Under the pieces are notes generated by a model. That model did no database searches and was not told the DNA's origin. It saw nothing but the letters and a program-made list of their open reading frames with translations. Made by a program: the position numbers and the translations under genes. This document shows positions 11,089-22,244 of a stretch of DNA of 64,000 nucleotides, in pieces (the first letter of the stretch is position 1; each line of letters starts with the position of its first letter). The DNA is from Ehretia macrophylla (taxonomy: Eukaryota; Streptophyta; Magnoliopsida; Boraginales; Ehretiaceae): the NCBI GenBank assembly GCA_037974665.1, contig CM075775.1, positions 41,380,152 through 41,444,151 of the forward strand, in the 5' to 3' direction.

Positions 11089-11597
11089 ATTTTCATTTTT
11101 TCTTGCCCCGTTGAGCCATGCCAAAATGCTTCATCCATCACATTTATTTTCTTGAGTCCCATGGCATCTTAGGCAAGGCAATTTTACTTCGCAGAGGAGC
11201 TAGGCCAGCAAACCGAGGTCATGGGGCCTGTGACCTGGTCTCCGTCACTCCGGTGCCCATAACTTTTGATCCGTAAGGAGTTATGCGGTCCACAGTATAA
11301 CGATAGAAAGTTCTCCGTGAGCTCTACGACGAGGGCAACAAGCTTGCTCGATTGTGCTTGTTTTCAGAACCCAAAATTGAACTTTTTCATCAGTCTCGGG
11401 CTACTCTTCATCTTTTTATGCTATTTTTTCATCCCGGGTCGTTCGTCGTGAGCCGCGAAAAGACCGACAACCTAACTTGTGGGACATTAGAGGTAGATGG
11501 GTTGTCGATAAGCCCATTTGGCCTTTTGAATGGGATGTCTCTCTGGGTTGGGACTGTGAACCGTCAACACATAAGGGCTTTGCACCCTCAACATTAC

Positions 11598-11717
11598 GGG
11601 TGCTATCATGCCAGCACTAATGCACCGGATCCCATCAGAACTCCGAAATTAAGCGTTCTTGGGCGAGAGTAGTACTAGGATGGGTGACCCCCTGGGAAGT
11701 CCTCGTGTTGCACCCCT
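11598..11717 (+). rRNA. 5S rRNA gene copy 8 (best preserved)
   Basis: Full length with only G7T, A13G, G51A and G60T. Bases 61-120 match the array consensus exactly, so the intermediate element and C box are intact; G51A lies in the A box. This is the closest copy to consensus in the window and, with copy 54, the best candidate for any remaining activity. Confidence 0.94.
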
Positions 11718-12277
11718 ACTTTCATTTTTTCTTGCCCCGTTCAGCCATGCCAAGATGCTTCATCCGTCACATTTCTTTTCTTGAGTGCCACAACATCTTG
11801 GGCAAGGCAATTTCGCTTGGCGGAGCGGCTGGGCCCGCAAACTAAGGTCTTGGGGCCTGTGACCTGGTCTCTGTCGCTCTGGAACCCAAAATGTTTGATC
11901 CTTAAGGAGTTATGCGGCCCACAGTATACCATTGGAAAGCTCTCCGGGAGCTCTACGACGTGGGTAGCACGCTTACTTGGTTGTGCCAGTTTTCCGAACC
12001 CAAAATAGAACGTTTTCATCAATTTTGAGCCACTTTTCTTCTATTTACGTTGTTCTTTCATCCCGGGTCTTTCGTCGTGAGCTGTGAAAAGGCCGACAAC
12101 CTAACTTGCGGGACAATAGAGGGGCTTACTATGCATTGATATCACGTCTTGTGAGGATGCTACGTTGTTGAGGCAGATGGGTTGTCAATAAGCCCTTTTG
12201 GCCTTTTTAATGGGACGTCTCTCTGGGCTGGGACTGTGAACCGTCAACACATAAGGGCTTTGCACCCTCAACATGAC

Positions 12278-12370
12278 GGGTGTGATCATACTAGCACTAA
12301 TGCACTTGATCCCATCAGAACTCCGAAGTTAAGCGTGCTTGGGCGAGAGTAGTTCTAGGATGGGTGACCC
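12278..12370 (+). pseudogene. 5S rRNA gene copy 9, 5' part (split by element C)
   Basis: Bases 1-93 of a 5S gene, ending in GGGTGACCC exactly where element C begins. The rest resumes at 22245. Joined, with one GACCC removed, the gene is 120 bp. Changes C6T, C15T, C29T, G30T and A77T are visible in this part. Confidence 0.95.
12366..12370 (+). repeat. Target-site duplication, left copy (element C)
   Basis: GACCC here and GACCC at 22245-22249 form a perfect 5-bp duplication flanking element C, within the 5S C box. Confidence 0.95.
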
Positions 12371-12789
12371 TGTCACGCCCCAACTCGACCCCACCTACAA
12401 TCAGTCAGGACGCAACGGAATTTTGGCAGTATAACGACAGTAAATAGATTTCCGAGGTTGTAAACCAACCTCATTAATAGCATTAAACATCCAATTCTAT
12501 AACCATACAAACAACAACTCCTCAACAGCATAACAAAACACAGCATAACCGTAATATACAATAATCAGTCTTCGTTATATGCCTCCGTTCCAACATAACA
12601 TACAATACATCAACCTTATCATACATTTCAAAAATAAGTTGAGACACATCTACAACTTAACCATAGACAAAAGAAAGCCACTAAGTTAACATCATTTGGA
12701 TCATCATCTTTCATCATCTATTACAATAAGAACCATAAAGCATATAAAAGTCTATTAGGCTAATATACATGACATTAAACAACATAGAA

Positions 12790-12867
12790 TCATGGATAAG
12801 ACTCAGGAACATATGACTCGTCCACGTAAGGCACATTTTCCTCCTCAGGAGGCACGTACCCGTAATC
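12790..12867 (-). other. Conserved short reading frame in LTR (C family)
   Basis: 26 codons including the stop, on the minus strand, starting GYVPPEE after two residues and ending YVPES-P then TGA. The same frame is at 20229-20306 and, diverged, in the solo LTR at 30238-30315. It follows a possible splice acceptor (CTTACAG). Compared with the solo LTR I count about six silent and five replacement differences, a weak hint of protein-level constraint. Confidence 0.4.
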
Positions 12868-12910
12868 CGGCTCTGCAACACCTGTAAGCATGCAATAATA
12901 GAGAGTGAGC

Positions 12911-12917
12911 TTATATA
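12911..12917 (-). promoter_or_regulatory. Putative LTR TATA box (3' LTR, C)
   Basis: TATATAA on the minus strand followed by GCTCACTCTC, a C/T-rich start-site-like stretch. Also at 20350-20356 and in the solo LTR at 30188-30194. Confidence 0.45.
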
Positions 12918-14324
12918 CATAAGCCCAGTGAGGATCCGATAGATCTCGACAGTATTCACTACGCTCCTTGGATTTAGTCCTTTGAGCAAGTAAACACACA
13001 ACAACAATAATAACATTATCATCACATAACTATATAACCATTCATTAAAGGATACTCTATTTGGTGTAGCTCCAAACGCCATCACGATCTCAACCGTTCT
13101 TCTTATAACTCCCCATTACTCACGCACCCGAGGTACCTCACTAGCCCCTCCCTCCATGACACCTCCGTCATGCGAGCTGGGGGTAGCCTATGGCAGTCAT
13201 GCCGTTATCAACCCGACAGCCCAACGCTGCCTGAGAGGTGGCACACACATACCAAGACTCCATAATCATCAATCATCAATCAATCATCAATCAATCAATT
13301 GGGAGATCAGCAACGAAAGTGCCCGATTCCCGAACTCAATAATAATCAATCAATAACATCAATATATCATCAATATTTAATTAAACAACAAACAACGAAG
13401 TTAGATGACAAAGTAGGCCATCTAACCGCACATGCATAAAATACACAATTAAACCTTAAATTATTCATCAACAACTTACCATTCAACACTCGAACACCAC
13501 CCAACCATCTAAAGGCATCGTTCAAGAAATTAAAGAATGACAACCTAAACTTCTAAAATTCATAACTTACAATCTACTAATCCAAACATTGCCAAATCAG
13601 TTCCTATCACTCACCCATTCAACCTACTACATTAGCCCTCTCGGAAATCCACCATAACACCTCCAAATCATGCCCGATAACCCTAAAACCCTAGGATGTC
13701 TTGGCTGGATTTTCCGGATTTTCACACGAACAATGTAATCAAAAATTCGGCATTACAACAGCGCTAACACGTAATTATCAAGTATTTAGAAATCGACGGC
13801 AATCGATTTCGATCAACACAACTCATTTAATTCAACTTTGAACATTTTAATCAAAATTAAATACCCGGAAAATAAAAATTATGCTACATCCGACAGAAAT
13901 TCGTAGTATTAGTATATAACGATCCCTAGCATGCAAGGAGCAATAATCTATCATCAGATTTCAATTCTAACGGTTAAATTTTCATTTATGAGCAAAAACA
14001 TAAAAAATGACATTTTGAGATCTAGAATTTTTCTCTCTCCTTCGATGCGATATAAGCCTAGGAATGCGTGCTATGCGTGCCCAACAAGCAGAATCCAATT
14101 TGGTGCGAAGTTTCACGGATAAAAACTAGGTTTTTCTTTGAAAAATTGGATTGAAAAGCTTTGAAAATCTCTTTCTTTTTCTCTCTTCTTTCTCTTGGCC
14201 TTGTGTGTGTTTGTGGTGGTGTTTTGTGTTGTGTTGAGTGTGTGTTGATGACAATAGCTTATAAGGTCAATAATTAATTAAAGTCAAAGTTAATTTAAAT
14301 TGATATTTTTGTGTTTTCTTGACT

Positions 14325-14501
14325 GAAAACGGTTTTAAAATCGGCTTAAGAATTTATTAGGGTTTTTACACCGACTTTTGCGAAAATCGAGTTTTAAGCC
14401 CACTCGGGTGAAATTGTTTGATTGTAAAACTTCTTGTCACCTAAAAATAATCCACTTGAGATATCGTGGGGGTTGCATAATTATTTTGAGCCTTGATGAG
14501 C
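14325..14501. other. 177-bp inverted segment in the 3' LTR of C
   Basis: This stretch (GAAAACGG... to ...CCTTGATGAGC on +) is the reverse complement of 21780-21956 in the other LTR, with few mismatches. The solo LTR at 28305-30723, read in LTR sense, has the orientation seen in the 5' LTR, so this copy is the flipped one. Confidence 0.88.
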
Positions 14502-14791
14502 ATCAAACACAGGTCTATTAAAGTCCGTGGACTAGGTCTAGAAGGGTTAAAAAGACCAGTTTCAAAATTTTAGCGGACGTGTTTCGAAAATACTATTCAC
14601 TGAAAATCGACGAGAAAATTTCTGACTCCGTTTTTGATGAAAATTTCATGAATGCACATTTAGCATGTATTAGGAGTATTGACTATCAAAATTATAACTT
14701 TCTAGGTCCTATAGCACATAAACAGATCCATATGCACGCAAAACGAGGTATAGCACGTAAAACGAGATAAACAGGAAAGTAGGGTTTCACA

Positions 14792-14804
14792 TTCTCCCCT
14801 CCTT
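14792..14804 (-). other. Polypurine tract, element C
   Basis: Minus-strand AAGGAGGGGAGAA directly abuts the 3' LTR (TGTGAAACCC). Confidence 0.85.
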
Positions 14805-14842
14805 ATAGAAATTTCGTCCTCGAAATTCTTACTTGATGTACG

Positions 14843-16097
14843 AAATAGATCTGGGTATTGCTGCTGCATCTGATCTCGTCTCTCCCACGTAGCTTCCTCA
14901 ATGCCGTGATGCTTCCACAACACCTTAACCATCGGAATCCTCTTCGACCTCAACTCTCGGTCCATCTGATCCAGAATACGAATCGGACGCTCGTCATAAG
15001 TCAAATTCTCTTGAAGCTGTAACGGCTCTGGCTCAAGAATATGAGAAGGATCCGGATTATATTTCCGCAAATTAGACACGTGAAATACATCGTGGACATT
15101 AGAGAAGTTCTCCGGTAAAGCCAACCGATATGCCAACTTACCAACCCTGCCAGTAATCTCAAACGGCCCAACAAATCTCGGACTCAGCTTTCCACCTTTA
15201 CCATAACGAACAAACCCCTTACGAGGAGACAATCTCAAGAAAACCCGATCTCCGACTACAAACTCCAAGTCTCGACGACGCTTATCAGCATAACTCTTGA
15301 ATCTACTCTGAGCCGTAAGCATTCTCTGCCTGATCAACTGAACATTCTCAATCTTCTCAAGAAGTTCTGGCATAATAGTCGGATCAACAGTCTTCATCTC
15401 TCCTACCTCGTCCCAATATAAAGGTGAACGGCACTTACGACCGTAAAGAGCTGCGAAAGGTGTCATCCCAATAATAGCTTGATAACTATTATTATAGGCA
15501 AACTCGGCAAGTGGTAGATGTTTCTCCTAGTTCTTCCCGAAGTCCAGAACACAAGCTCTAAGCATATCTTCCAGAATCTGAATAGTCCGCTCAGACTGAC
15601 CGTCGGTCTGTGGATGATACGCGGTACTGAAGTTCAACTGAGTACCCAAGGTCTCCTGAAGTTTCCCCCACAAACAAGAAGTAAATCAAAGATCTCGATC
15701 AGAGACAATACTAGATGGAATACCATGAAGTCTAACAATCTGATCCAGATAAAGGTCCGTCAACTTTGTAACCTCATCTCCCATCCTCATGGCAATAAAA
15801 TGAGCTGTCTTCGTCAAACGATCCACGACAACCCAAACTGCATCATTACCCCTCGGTGATCTAGGCAAACCAGTGACGAAGTCCATCGTAATATGCTCCC
15901 ATTTCCACTCTGGTATAGCCAACGGCTGAAGCAAACCTGCTGGTTGTTGATGCTCGGCTTTCACTCTCTGACAAGTCAAACATCTAGATACAAACTGAGC
16001 AACCTCTCTCTTCATGTTGTTCCACCAGTAATGTTGCTTCAAATCCCGATACATCTTGGTTCCACCGGGATGAATAGTATATTTAGAATTATGAGCT
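14843..16097 (-). pseudogene. Integrase and chromodomain region (pol of C), broken
   Basis: The N-terminal zinc-binding H-H-C-C is intact (AHNSKYTIH, then CLTC), followed by catalytic aspartates in TMDFVTGLP and SDRD. A TGA at 15686-15688 directly follows SDRDL, and a TAG at 15527-15529 precedes the H-LPLAEFAYNNS motif; the active-site glutamate segment lies between these stops. The same frame then runs on through the GPY/F motif (FVGPFEI, near 15170) to a chromodomain-like end (14843-14989) with RSKRIPMVKVLW and EEATWE. The open frame continues past 14791 into the LTR to a TAG at 14702. In a live element this enzyme inserts cDNA into the genome and the chromodomain steers it to heterochromatin. 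Confidence 0.9.
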
Positions 16098-16396
16098 TCC
16101 TCCAGAATACCTCGCCTCAAGCCCGGCTCATCGGGAACACAAACCCTATTCCAAAACCGAAGAATACCGTCCTCATGCAGTTTGAAGTCAGACTGATCAC
16201 CCGTGATCTGATCCTTGATCTTCTGAAGTTTAACATCAAGTTGTTGAGCTTCCCTGATCTGAGACAATAATAAAGGCTGAATACGGAGATGTGAACACAT
16301 CACTCCAACCTGACTCAACTCTGGTCTCCAATAACTAAACTCCTCAAGAACCTCCCACTTCTTGACAGCCAAACAAGAAATACTAGCCTTCCAGCT

Positions 16397-16729
16397 GAGA
16401 GCATCTGCCACAACATTTGCCTTTCCAGGCAGATAATTGATAGAACAATTATAATCTCCAAGAAGCTCCATCCACCTCCGCTGGCGCATATTCAACTCCT
16501 TCTGTGAGAACAAGTACTTCAGACTCTTATGATCAGTGAAACTTTCAAACTTACTTCCCCACAGATAATGACGCCACTTCTTGAGTGCAAAGACAACTGC
16601 TGCCAACTCAGGATCATGAGTCGAATAATTTTCTTCATAAGGCTTCAACTTTCGAGAAGCATAGGCAATAACTCGGCCATCCTGCATAAGAACACATCCC
16701 AAGCCCTCCTTGGATGCATCGCTGTAAAT
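16397..16729 (-). pseudogene. RNase H region (pol of C)
   Basis: Acidic residues are in place: [22 protein letters not shown] and VVADALS. The conserved ADALSR reads ADALSW here, as expected from a CGG-to-TGG change. This domain degrades the RNA of the RNA-DNA hybrid during reverse transcription. The frame is open, but it is downstream of several stops. Confidence 0.9.
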
Positions 16730-17071
16730 GACCATATTATCGGTCCCCTCTGGTAGAGCAAGTACTGGAGCGGTAGTTAACCTCTTTTTCAACTCCTGAA
16801 ATCCACTCTCACACTTCTCATCCCAATTAAAGATAGTCCGTTTATGAGTCAACTTAGATAGTGGCCCCGCAATCTTCGAGAAGTCCTTGACAAACCTACG
16901 GTAATAACCCGCCAAGCCAAGAAAGCTACGGACATCAGTAACACTCTCTGGCCGCTTCCAAGACATCACCGATTCAATCTTAGTGGGATCTACGGAAATA
17001 CCGCTCTGTGTAATAACATGGCCAAGAAAAGAAATCCGTTGCAGCCAAAATTCACATTTGCTGAACTTGGC

Positions 17072-17605
17072 AAACAACTGATGCTCCTGTAACTTCTCTA
17101 ATACAAGCCGTAGATGTTGCTCGTGCTCCGATTCAGATTTAGAATAGACCAAGATATCATCAATAAAAATCACCATGAATTGGTCCAAGTACGACTGAAA
17201 GACTCGATGCATAAGATCCATGAATGCTGCCGGTGCATTGGTCAAACCAAAGGGCATAACAACAAACTCATAATGCCCGTACCGAGTCCTGAAGGCAGAC
17301 TTCGGAACATCGTCCGTGCGAATCCGAAGCTGATAATACCCCTGCCTCAAATCAAATTTAGAATAGACTTTGGCTCCCTGAAGTTGATCAAACAACTCAT
17401 CAATCAGTGGCAAAGGATATTTATTCTTGATGGTCACCTGATTCAAACCACGGTAATCAATACACAACCTCAAGGTACCATCCTTCTTCTTCACAAATAA
17501 GACTGGAGCTCCCCAAGGTGAAGAACTCTGCTGAATGAATCCTTTCTTCAATAACTCCTGTAACTGAGTCTTCAACTCCTTCAATTCAGTTGGTGCCATC
17601 CGGTA
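17072..17605 (-). pseudogene. Reverse transcriptase region (pol of C)
   Basis: Complete RT core: [50 protein letters not shown] and the catalytic box FIDDILVYS at about 17150-17170, then FLGHVI just downstream. The open frame runs from 17686 to the stop at 15686 without interruption (666 codons). A TGA at 17714-17716 cuts it off from the protease, so it is not expressed as part of a full polyprotein. Confidence 0.95.
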
Positions 17606-17713
17606 CGCCGATTTAGAAATAGGTTGAGTACCGGGAACAAGATTAATCACAAACTCTATATCCCTCTCTGGCAGCAATCCTGGCAACTCCTCGGGAAATA
17701 CATTAGGATATTC

Positions 17714-17716
17714 TCA
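17714..17716 (-). other. In-frame stop between protease and RT
   Basis: TGA in the context VPII[14 protein letters not shown]. Related elements usually have an arginine here, so CGA to TGA is the simplest origin. Confidence 0.8.
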
Positions 17717-17911
17717 GATAATAGGGACTTCCTCTAGCTGTAGCTTATCAGATGGCTTGTTGATCAAATAAGCTAGATAACCCGAACACCCCTTACTCAC
17801 CAACTTAACGGCTTTAGTTGCTGAGATAACAAAACTCGTCTTAGCACCCCGGTTACCTGCTACCTCTACTACTGGCTGATCTGGCAAATGAAACTGTACT
17901 ACCTTGGTTCT

Positions 17912-18204
17912 ACAGTTCAACTGGGCATCATACTTAGAAAGCCAATCCATACCCAGAATAACATCATACCCCCGGATAGGAAATAAAATAAGGTCCGAAG
18001 GAAAATTATGCCCCTTAACATGTATTATACAATCCTTACATACTAAGCTAGTAATATACTTATCAGTCAAAGAGGTACTAATCTCAACCACATAAGGCAA
18101 TCTTTCAGGTTGCAATTTAACACGTTGCACACAAGCAGAGTAATGAAAGAATACGTAGCACCAGAATCAATCAACACTTTAACAAGTTGATCAAGTATAA
18201 GGAA
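17912..18204 (-). pseudogene. Aspartic protease region (pol of C), frameshifted
   Basis: The active site VLIDSGATYSFI lies at about 18150-18175 and the C-terminal flap partner GYDVILGMDWL at about 17940. They are in different frames: a 1-bp deletion near 18139-18144 separates the TYSFIT part from CVQRVKLQPERLP. In an active element this protease cuts the Gag-Pol polyprotein. Confidence 0.88.
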
Positions 18205-18357
18205 GTTACCTTCCACAACTGCAGTCTCCTCAGGCATCTCCTCCATATCAACTGCATAAGCCCGAGCCTGAACCCGCTGCTGCTGTGGTACACTGCCTGT
18301 AGGCCTACCCTGGTAACCCTGAGTCGCTGCCCGACCCTCAGTCCTCGCATATCTAGG

Positions 18358-19515
18358 GCAATCCTTCGCCCTATGCTCGATGCTACCACAACCCAAACAT
18401 GTCCCTGCCTTTACCCTGCAGTCGGACTCCACATGCCCTGGGCGCTTGCAGTAATTACACTGCGATGATGTGGCACTAACACTGCCCCTAGAAGAACTAG
18501 AAGCTGATGAAGCAGCTGATACAGCCTGCTGCTGAGGTCTTACCACACTAGGCCTGTACTGACTCTGAGACTGCGCTGGCCTATACTGAGTCTGAACCTG
18601 ATATGGCCTCTGCTGAAACTGAGGCCGATAGTAACTCTGCTGACCCTGTGGCCTATAAGAACCCTGCTGGGCTGGTGGCCTGTAGACAACCTACTGTACT
18701 GGAGGCCTATATATAACCTGCTGGCCCTGTGGCTGATACGGCCTCTTACTAGGCTGACTGGAGACAATCTGATCCCCTTTCCTCTTCTCTAACCTAGAAG
18801 CTGCATCAAAAGCCTCTGTGAAGATATCATAGCGATTCAGAGCCATTGCATCCTGAATCTCAGGCCTCAATCCCAACATAAATCTACGGGTCTTCCTCTC
18901 TTCCATAGCTACAAACTATGGTGCATACCGGGACAACCTAGTGAATGTAGCCTCATACTGAGCCACAGTAGAATCCCCCTGTACCAAAGACAAGAACTCA
19001 GCCTCTCTCCTCTCCTGTGCAACCCTCGGGACATACTTATCCCTAAAAGCAGTCAGAAAGGTATCCCAAACATACGGAATACCCCGGGTCTCCCAACTGG
19101 CTCTCATAGTGCGCCACCATTCCTCTGCCTCATCATCAAGCAAATAGACAGCACAAGTCACCTTCCTCTCATCAGTGTACCCGAGAGAATCAAAAATTTT
19201 CTCTAACTTACTAATCCACGACTCGGCCTTCCTATCATCAGGCTCTCCCTGAAATCTAGGAGGATAGTACCCCAGAAATTCCTTCATAGTACCTCGACCG
19301 TGATTACCTTCCTGTACATTCTGTATCTGAGCCTGCAACGCCTGAGTCTGAACAGCCTGACCTACTAACAACTGGGCCTGCCCAGCCATCAAATCTGCAA
19401 TCCGATCCATTGCTGACCCTAACCTGCCATCACCCCTATCACTGCCCTGTGCCATATTACCAGGAACCTTATCTACAATCTCGGGCCTACCACGAGTCCT
19501 CGGTCTACCGGCCAT
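18358..19515 (-). pseudogene. gag of element C, with two internal stops
   Basis: The start is the ATG at 19513-19515 (MAGRPRTRGRPEIV); the open frame extends upstream to 19569 but that part looks like leader. The capsid region has FLGYYPPRFQGEPD, AESWISKLEKIFD, EEWWRTM and FRDKYVP. A TAG at 18916-18918 (RYAP-stop-FVAMEE) and another at 18691-18693 (PPVQ-stop-VVYRPP) break it. A QQ/YRP-rich linker leads to two CCHC knuckles at 18358-18459: CNYCKRPGHVESDC and CLGCGSIEHRAKDC. Gag forms the virus-like particle and the knuckles bind RNA. Confidence 0.92.
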
Positions 19516-19785
19516 CGTACTAATCAAAGAGTTAGCACAGGTTATAGCACATAAACAGATTATATACAACTTTTAACACATAAACAACAAACTCATATAA
19601 AGCACATAAATCCCATAAGTTTCAATCACATAAGCAAATTGATCACATAATCACATAAGCACTTAAATCACATAATCACTTAATCATTTAGTCATATCAA
19701 TACATATTTCACTTTTCTTTCTTTTCACACATATTTCATGCTAAGACCATTACCCACATTCCGAGAATACCCCGGCTGACAACTA
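19516..19785 (-). other. Untranslated leader of element C
   Basis: About 270 bp between the primer-binding site and the gag ATG, rich in CACATAA-like words on the + strand (CACATAAAC, CACATAAGC). No protein motif seen. It may hold packaging or dimerisation signals; I see no specific evidence. Confidence 0.6.
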
Positions 19786-19789
19786 ACAT

Positions 19790-19803
19790 GCGCTCTGATA
19801 CCA
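19790..19803 (-). other. Primer-binding site (tRNA-iMet), element C
   Basis: Minus-strand TGGTATCAGAGCGC lies six bases inside the 5' LTR (spacer TTTAAG). The first 12 bases match the complement of initiator tRNA-Met. Confidence 0.88.
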
Positions 19804-20228
19804 CTTAAATGTCACGCCCCAACTCGACCCCACCTATAATCAGTCAGGATGCAACGGAATTTCGGCAGCATAACGACAGTAAATAGATTTCCGAGGTTCT
19901 AAACCAACCTCATTAATAACATTAAACATCCAATTCTATAACCATACAAACAACAACTCCTCAACAGCATAACAAAACACAACATAACCGTAATATACAA
20001 TAATCAGTCTTCGTTATCTGCCTCCGTTCCAACATAACATACAATACCTCAACCTTATCATACATTTCAAAAATAAGTTGAGACACATCTACAACTTAAC
20101 CATAGACAAAAGAAAGCCACTAAGTTAACATCATTTGGATCATCATCTTTCATCATCTATTACAATAAGAACCATAAAGCATATAAAAGTCTATTAGGCT
20201 AATATACATGACATTAAACAACATAGAA

Positions 20229-20306
20229 TCATGGATAAGACTCAGGAACATATGACTCGTCCACGTAAGGCACATTTTCCTCCTCAGGAGGCACGTACCC
20301 GTAATC
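20229..20306 (-). other. Conserved short reading frame, 5' LTR of C
   Basis: Same as 12790-12867, ending with TGA at 20229-20231; it sits after the TATA-like box and CTTACAG in transcript sense. Confidence 0.4.
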
Positions 20307-21779
20307 CGGCTCTGCAACACCTGTAAGCATGCAATAATAGAGAGTGAGCTTATATACATAAGCCCAGTGAGGATCCGATAGATCTCAACAGTATTCACTA
20401 CGCTCCCTGGATTTAGTCCTTTGAGCAAGTAAACACACAACAACAATAATAACATTATCATCACATAACTATATAACCATTCATTAAAGGATACTCTATT
20501 TGGTGTAGCTCCAAATGCCATCACGATCTCAACCATTCTTCTTATAACTCCCCATTACTCACGCACCCGAGGTACCTCACTAGCCCCTCCCTCCATGACA
20601 CCTCCGTCATGCGAGCTGGGAGTAGCCTATGGCAGTCATGCCGTTATCAACCCGACAGCCTAACGCTGCCCGAGAGGTGACACACACATACCAAGACTCC
20701 ATAATCATCAATCATCAATCAATCATCAATCAATCAATTGGGAGATCAGCAACGAAAGTGCCTGATTCCCGAACTCAATATTAATCAATCAATAACATCA
20801 ATATATCATCAATATTTAATTAAACAACAAACAACGAAGTTAGATGACAAAGTAGGCCATCTAACCGGACATGCATAATATGCACAATTAAACCTTAAAT
20901 TATTCATCAACAACTCACCATTCAACACTCGAACACTACCCAACCATCTAAAGGCATCGTTCAAGAAATTAAAGAATGACAACCTAAACTTTTAAAATTC
21001 ATAACTTACAATCTACTAATCCAAACATTGCCAAATCAGTTCCTATCACTCACCCATTCAACCTACTACATTAGCCCTCTCAGAAATCCACCACAACACC
21101 TCCAAATCATGCCCGATAATCCTAAAACCCTAGGATCTATTTGTTGGATTTTTTGGATTTTCTGACGAAAAATGTAATTAAAAATTCGTCATTACAACAG
21201 GGCTAAGAAGTAATTATCAAGTATTTAAAAATCGACGGCAATCGATTTCGATCAACACAACTCATTTAATTCAACTTTGAACATTTTAATCAAAATTAAA
21301 TACCCGGAAAATAAAAATTATGCTACATCCGACAGAAATTCGTAGTATTAGTAGATAACGATCCCTAGCATGCAAGGAGCGATAATCCATCATCATATTT
21401 CAATTCTAACTGTTAAATTTTCATTTATGAGCAAAAACAAAAAAAATGACATTTTGAGATCTAGAATTTTTCTCTCACCTTTGATGCGATATAAGCCTAG
21501 GAATGCGTGCTATGCGTGCCCAACAAGCAGAATCCAAGTCGGTGCGAAGTTCTACGGACAAAAACTAGGTTTTTCTTTGGAAAATTGAATTGAAAAGCTT
21601 TGAAAATCTGTTTCTTTTTCTCTCTTCTTGCTCTCGGCCTTGTGTGTGTTTGTGGTGGTGTTTTGTGTTGTGTTGAGTGTGTGTTGATGACAATAGCTTA
21701 TAAGGTCAATAATTAATTAAAGTCAAAGTTAATTTAAATTGGTATTTTAGTGTTTTAATGACTTTAATTGCATTTTATT

Positions 21780-21956
21780 GCTCACCAAGGCTCAAAATAA
21801 TTATGCAACCCCCACGATATCTCAAGTGGATTATTTTTAGGTGACAAGAAGTTTTACAATCAAACAATTTCACCCGAGTCGGCTTAAAACTCGATTTTCG
21901 CAAAAGTCGGTGTAAAAACCCTAATAAATTCTTAAGCCGATTTTAAAATCGTTTTC
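21780..21956. other. 177-bp LTR segment, ancestral orientation
   Basis: GCTCACCAAGGCTC... to ...AATCGTTTTC on +, the same length as its inverted counterpart at 14325-14501. On the minus (LTR) strand it reads like the solo LTR around 28628-28710 (GTTTTTACA..., ...ACTCGGGTGAAA...). Confidence 0.85.
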
Positions 21957-22244
21957 ATCAAACACAGGTCTATTAAAGTCCGTGGACTAGGTCTAGAAGG
22001 GTTAAAAAGACCAGTTTCAAAATTTTAGTGGACGTGTTTCGAAAATACTATTCACTGAAAATAGAAGATAAAATTTCTAACTCCGTTTTTGATAAAAATT
22101 TCATGAATGCACATTTAGCATGTATTAGGAGTATTGACATCAAAATTATAACTTTCTAGGTCCTATAGCACATAAACAGATCATATGCACAGAAAACGAG
22201 GTATAGCACGTAAAATGAGATAAGCAGGAAAGTGGGGTTTCACA

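Larger units (their letters stand above)
9874..12370 (+). repeat. 5S rDNA tandem array, block 2
   Basis: Resumes the spacer interrupted by element A (the first 5 bp are the target duplication) and holds copies 6-8 plus the 5' part of copy 9. The unit before copy 8 is 51 bp shorter: the segment from the GGGCCCTACTACGCG region to TTGTTGAGG is missing at about 11493. The same deletion is found near 37020 and 55590. Confidence 0.93.
12371..14791 (-). repeat. 3' LTR of element C (carries an inverted segment)
   Basis: 2,421 bp, reading TGTCACGCCCC to GGGTTTCACA on the + strand. It matches the other LTR almost throughout, except that 14325-14501 is inverted relative to 21780-21956 and about 16 bp next to the left breakpoint are missing. 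It contains a TATA-like TATATAA (minus, 12911-12917) and the short conserved frame at 12790-12867. Confidence 0.93.
12371..22244 (-). mobile_element. Element C: Ty3/gypsy chromovirus, Tekay/Del type
   Basis: A 9,874-bp element on the minus strand. On that strand the order is 5' LTR (22244-19810), primer-binding site, gag with two zinc knuckles, protease, reverse transcriptase, RNase H, integrase with GPY/F region and chromodomain, polypurine tract, 3' LTR (14791-12371). Protease before RT and integrase after RNase H is Ty3/gypsy order; the C-terminal ...VLWKHHGIEEATWE-type segment points to the Tekay/Del chromovirus lineage (family knowledge). The coding region has five in-frame stops (18916, 18691, 17714, 15686, 15527) and one frameshift near 18140, so this copy cannot make its own proteins. 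Confidence 0.95.
19810..22244 (-). repeat. 5' LTR of element C
   Basis: 2,435 bp, TGTCACGCCCC to GGGTTTCACA on +. It holds the ancestral orientation of the 177-bp segment (21780-21956), a TATATAA at 20350-20356 (minus) and the conserved short frame at 20229-20306. It has no protein-coding frame of its own. Confidence 0.93.

Noticed and set aside
12714-13085. Open frame of 123 codons on the minus strand (and its twin at 20153)
   Set aside because: It lies within the LTR of element C, resembles no protein, and only the short GYVPPEE frame in another register shows any conservation.
16529-17500. Plus-strand frames opposite pol (16529-16756, 17114-17500, 15893-16270)
   Set aside because: Antisense shadows of the well-supported minus-strand RT, RNase H and integrase.
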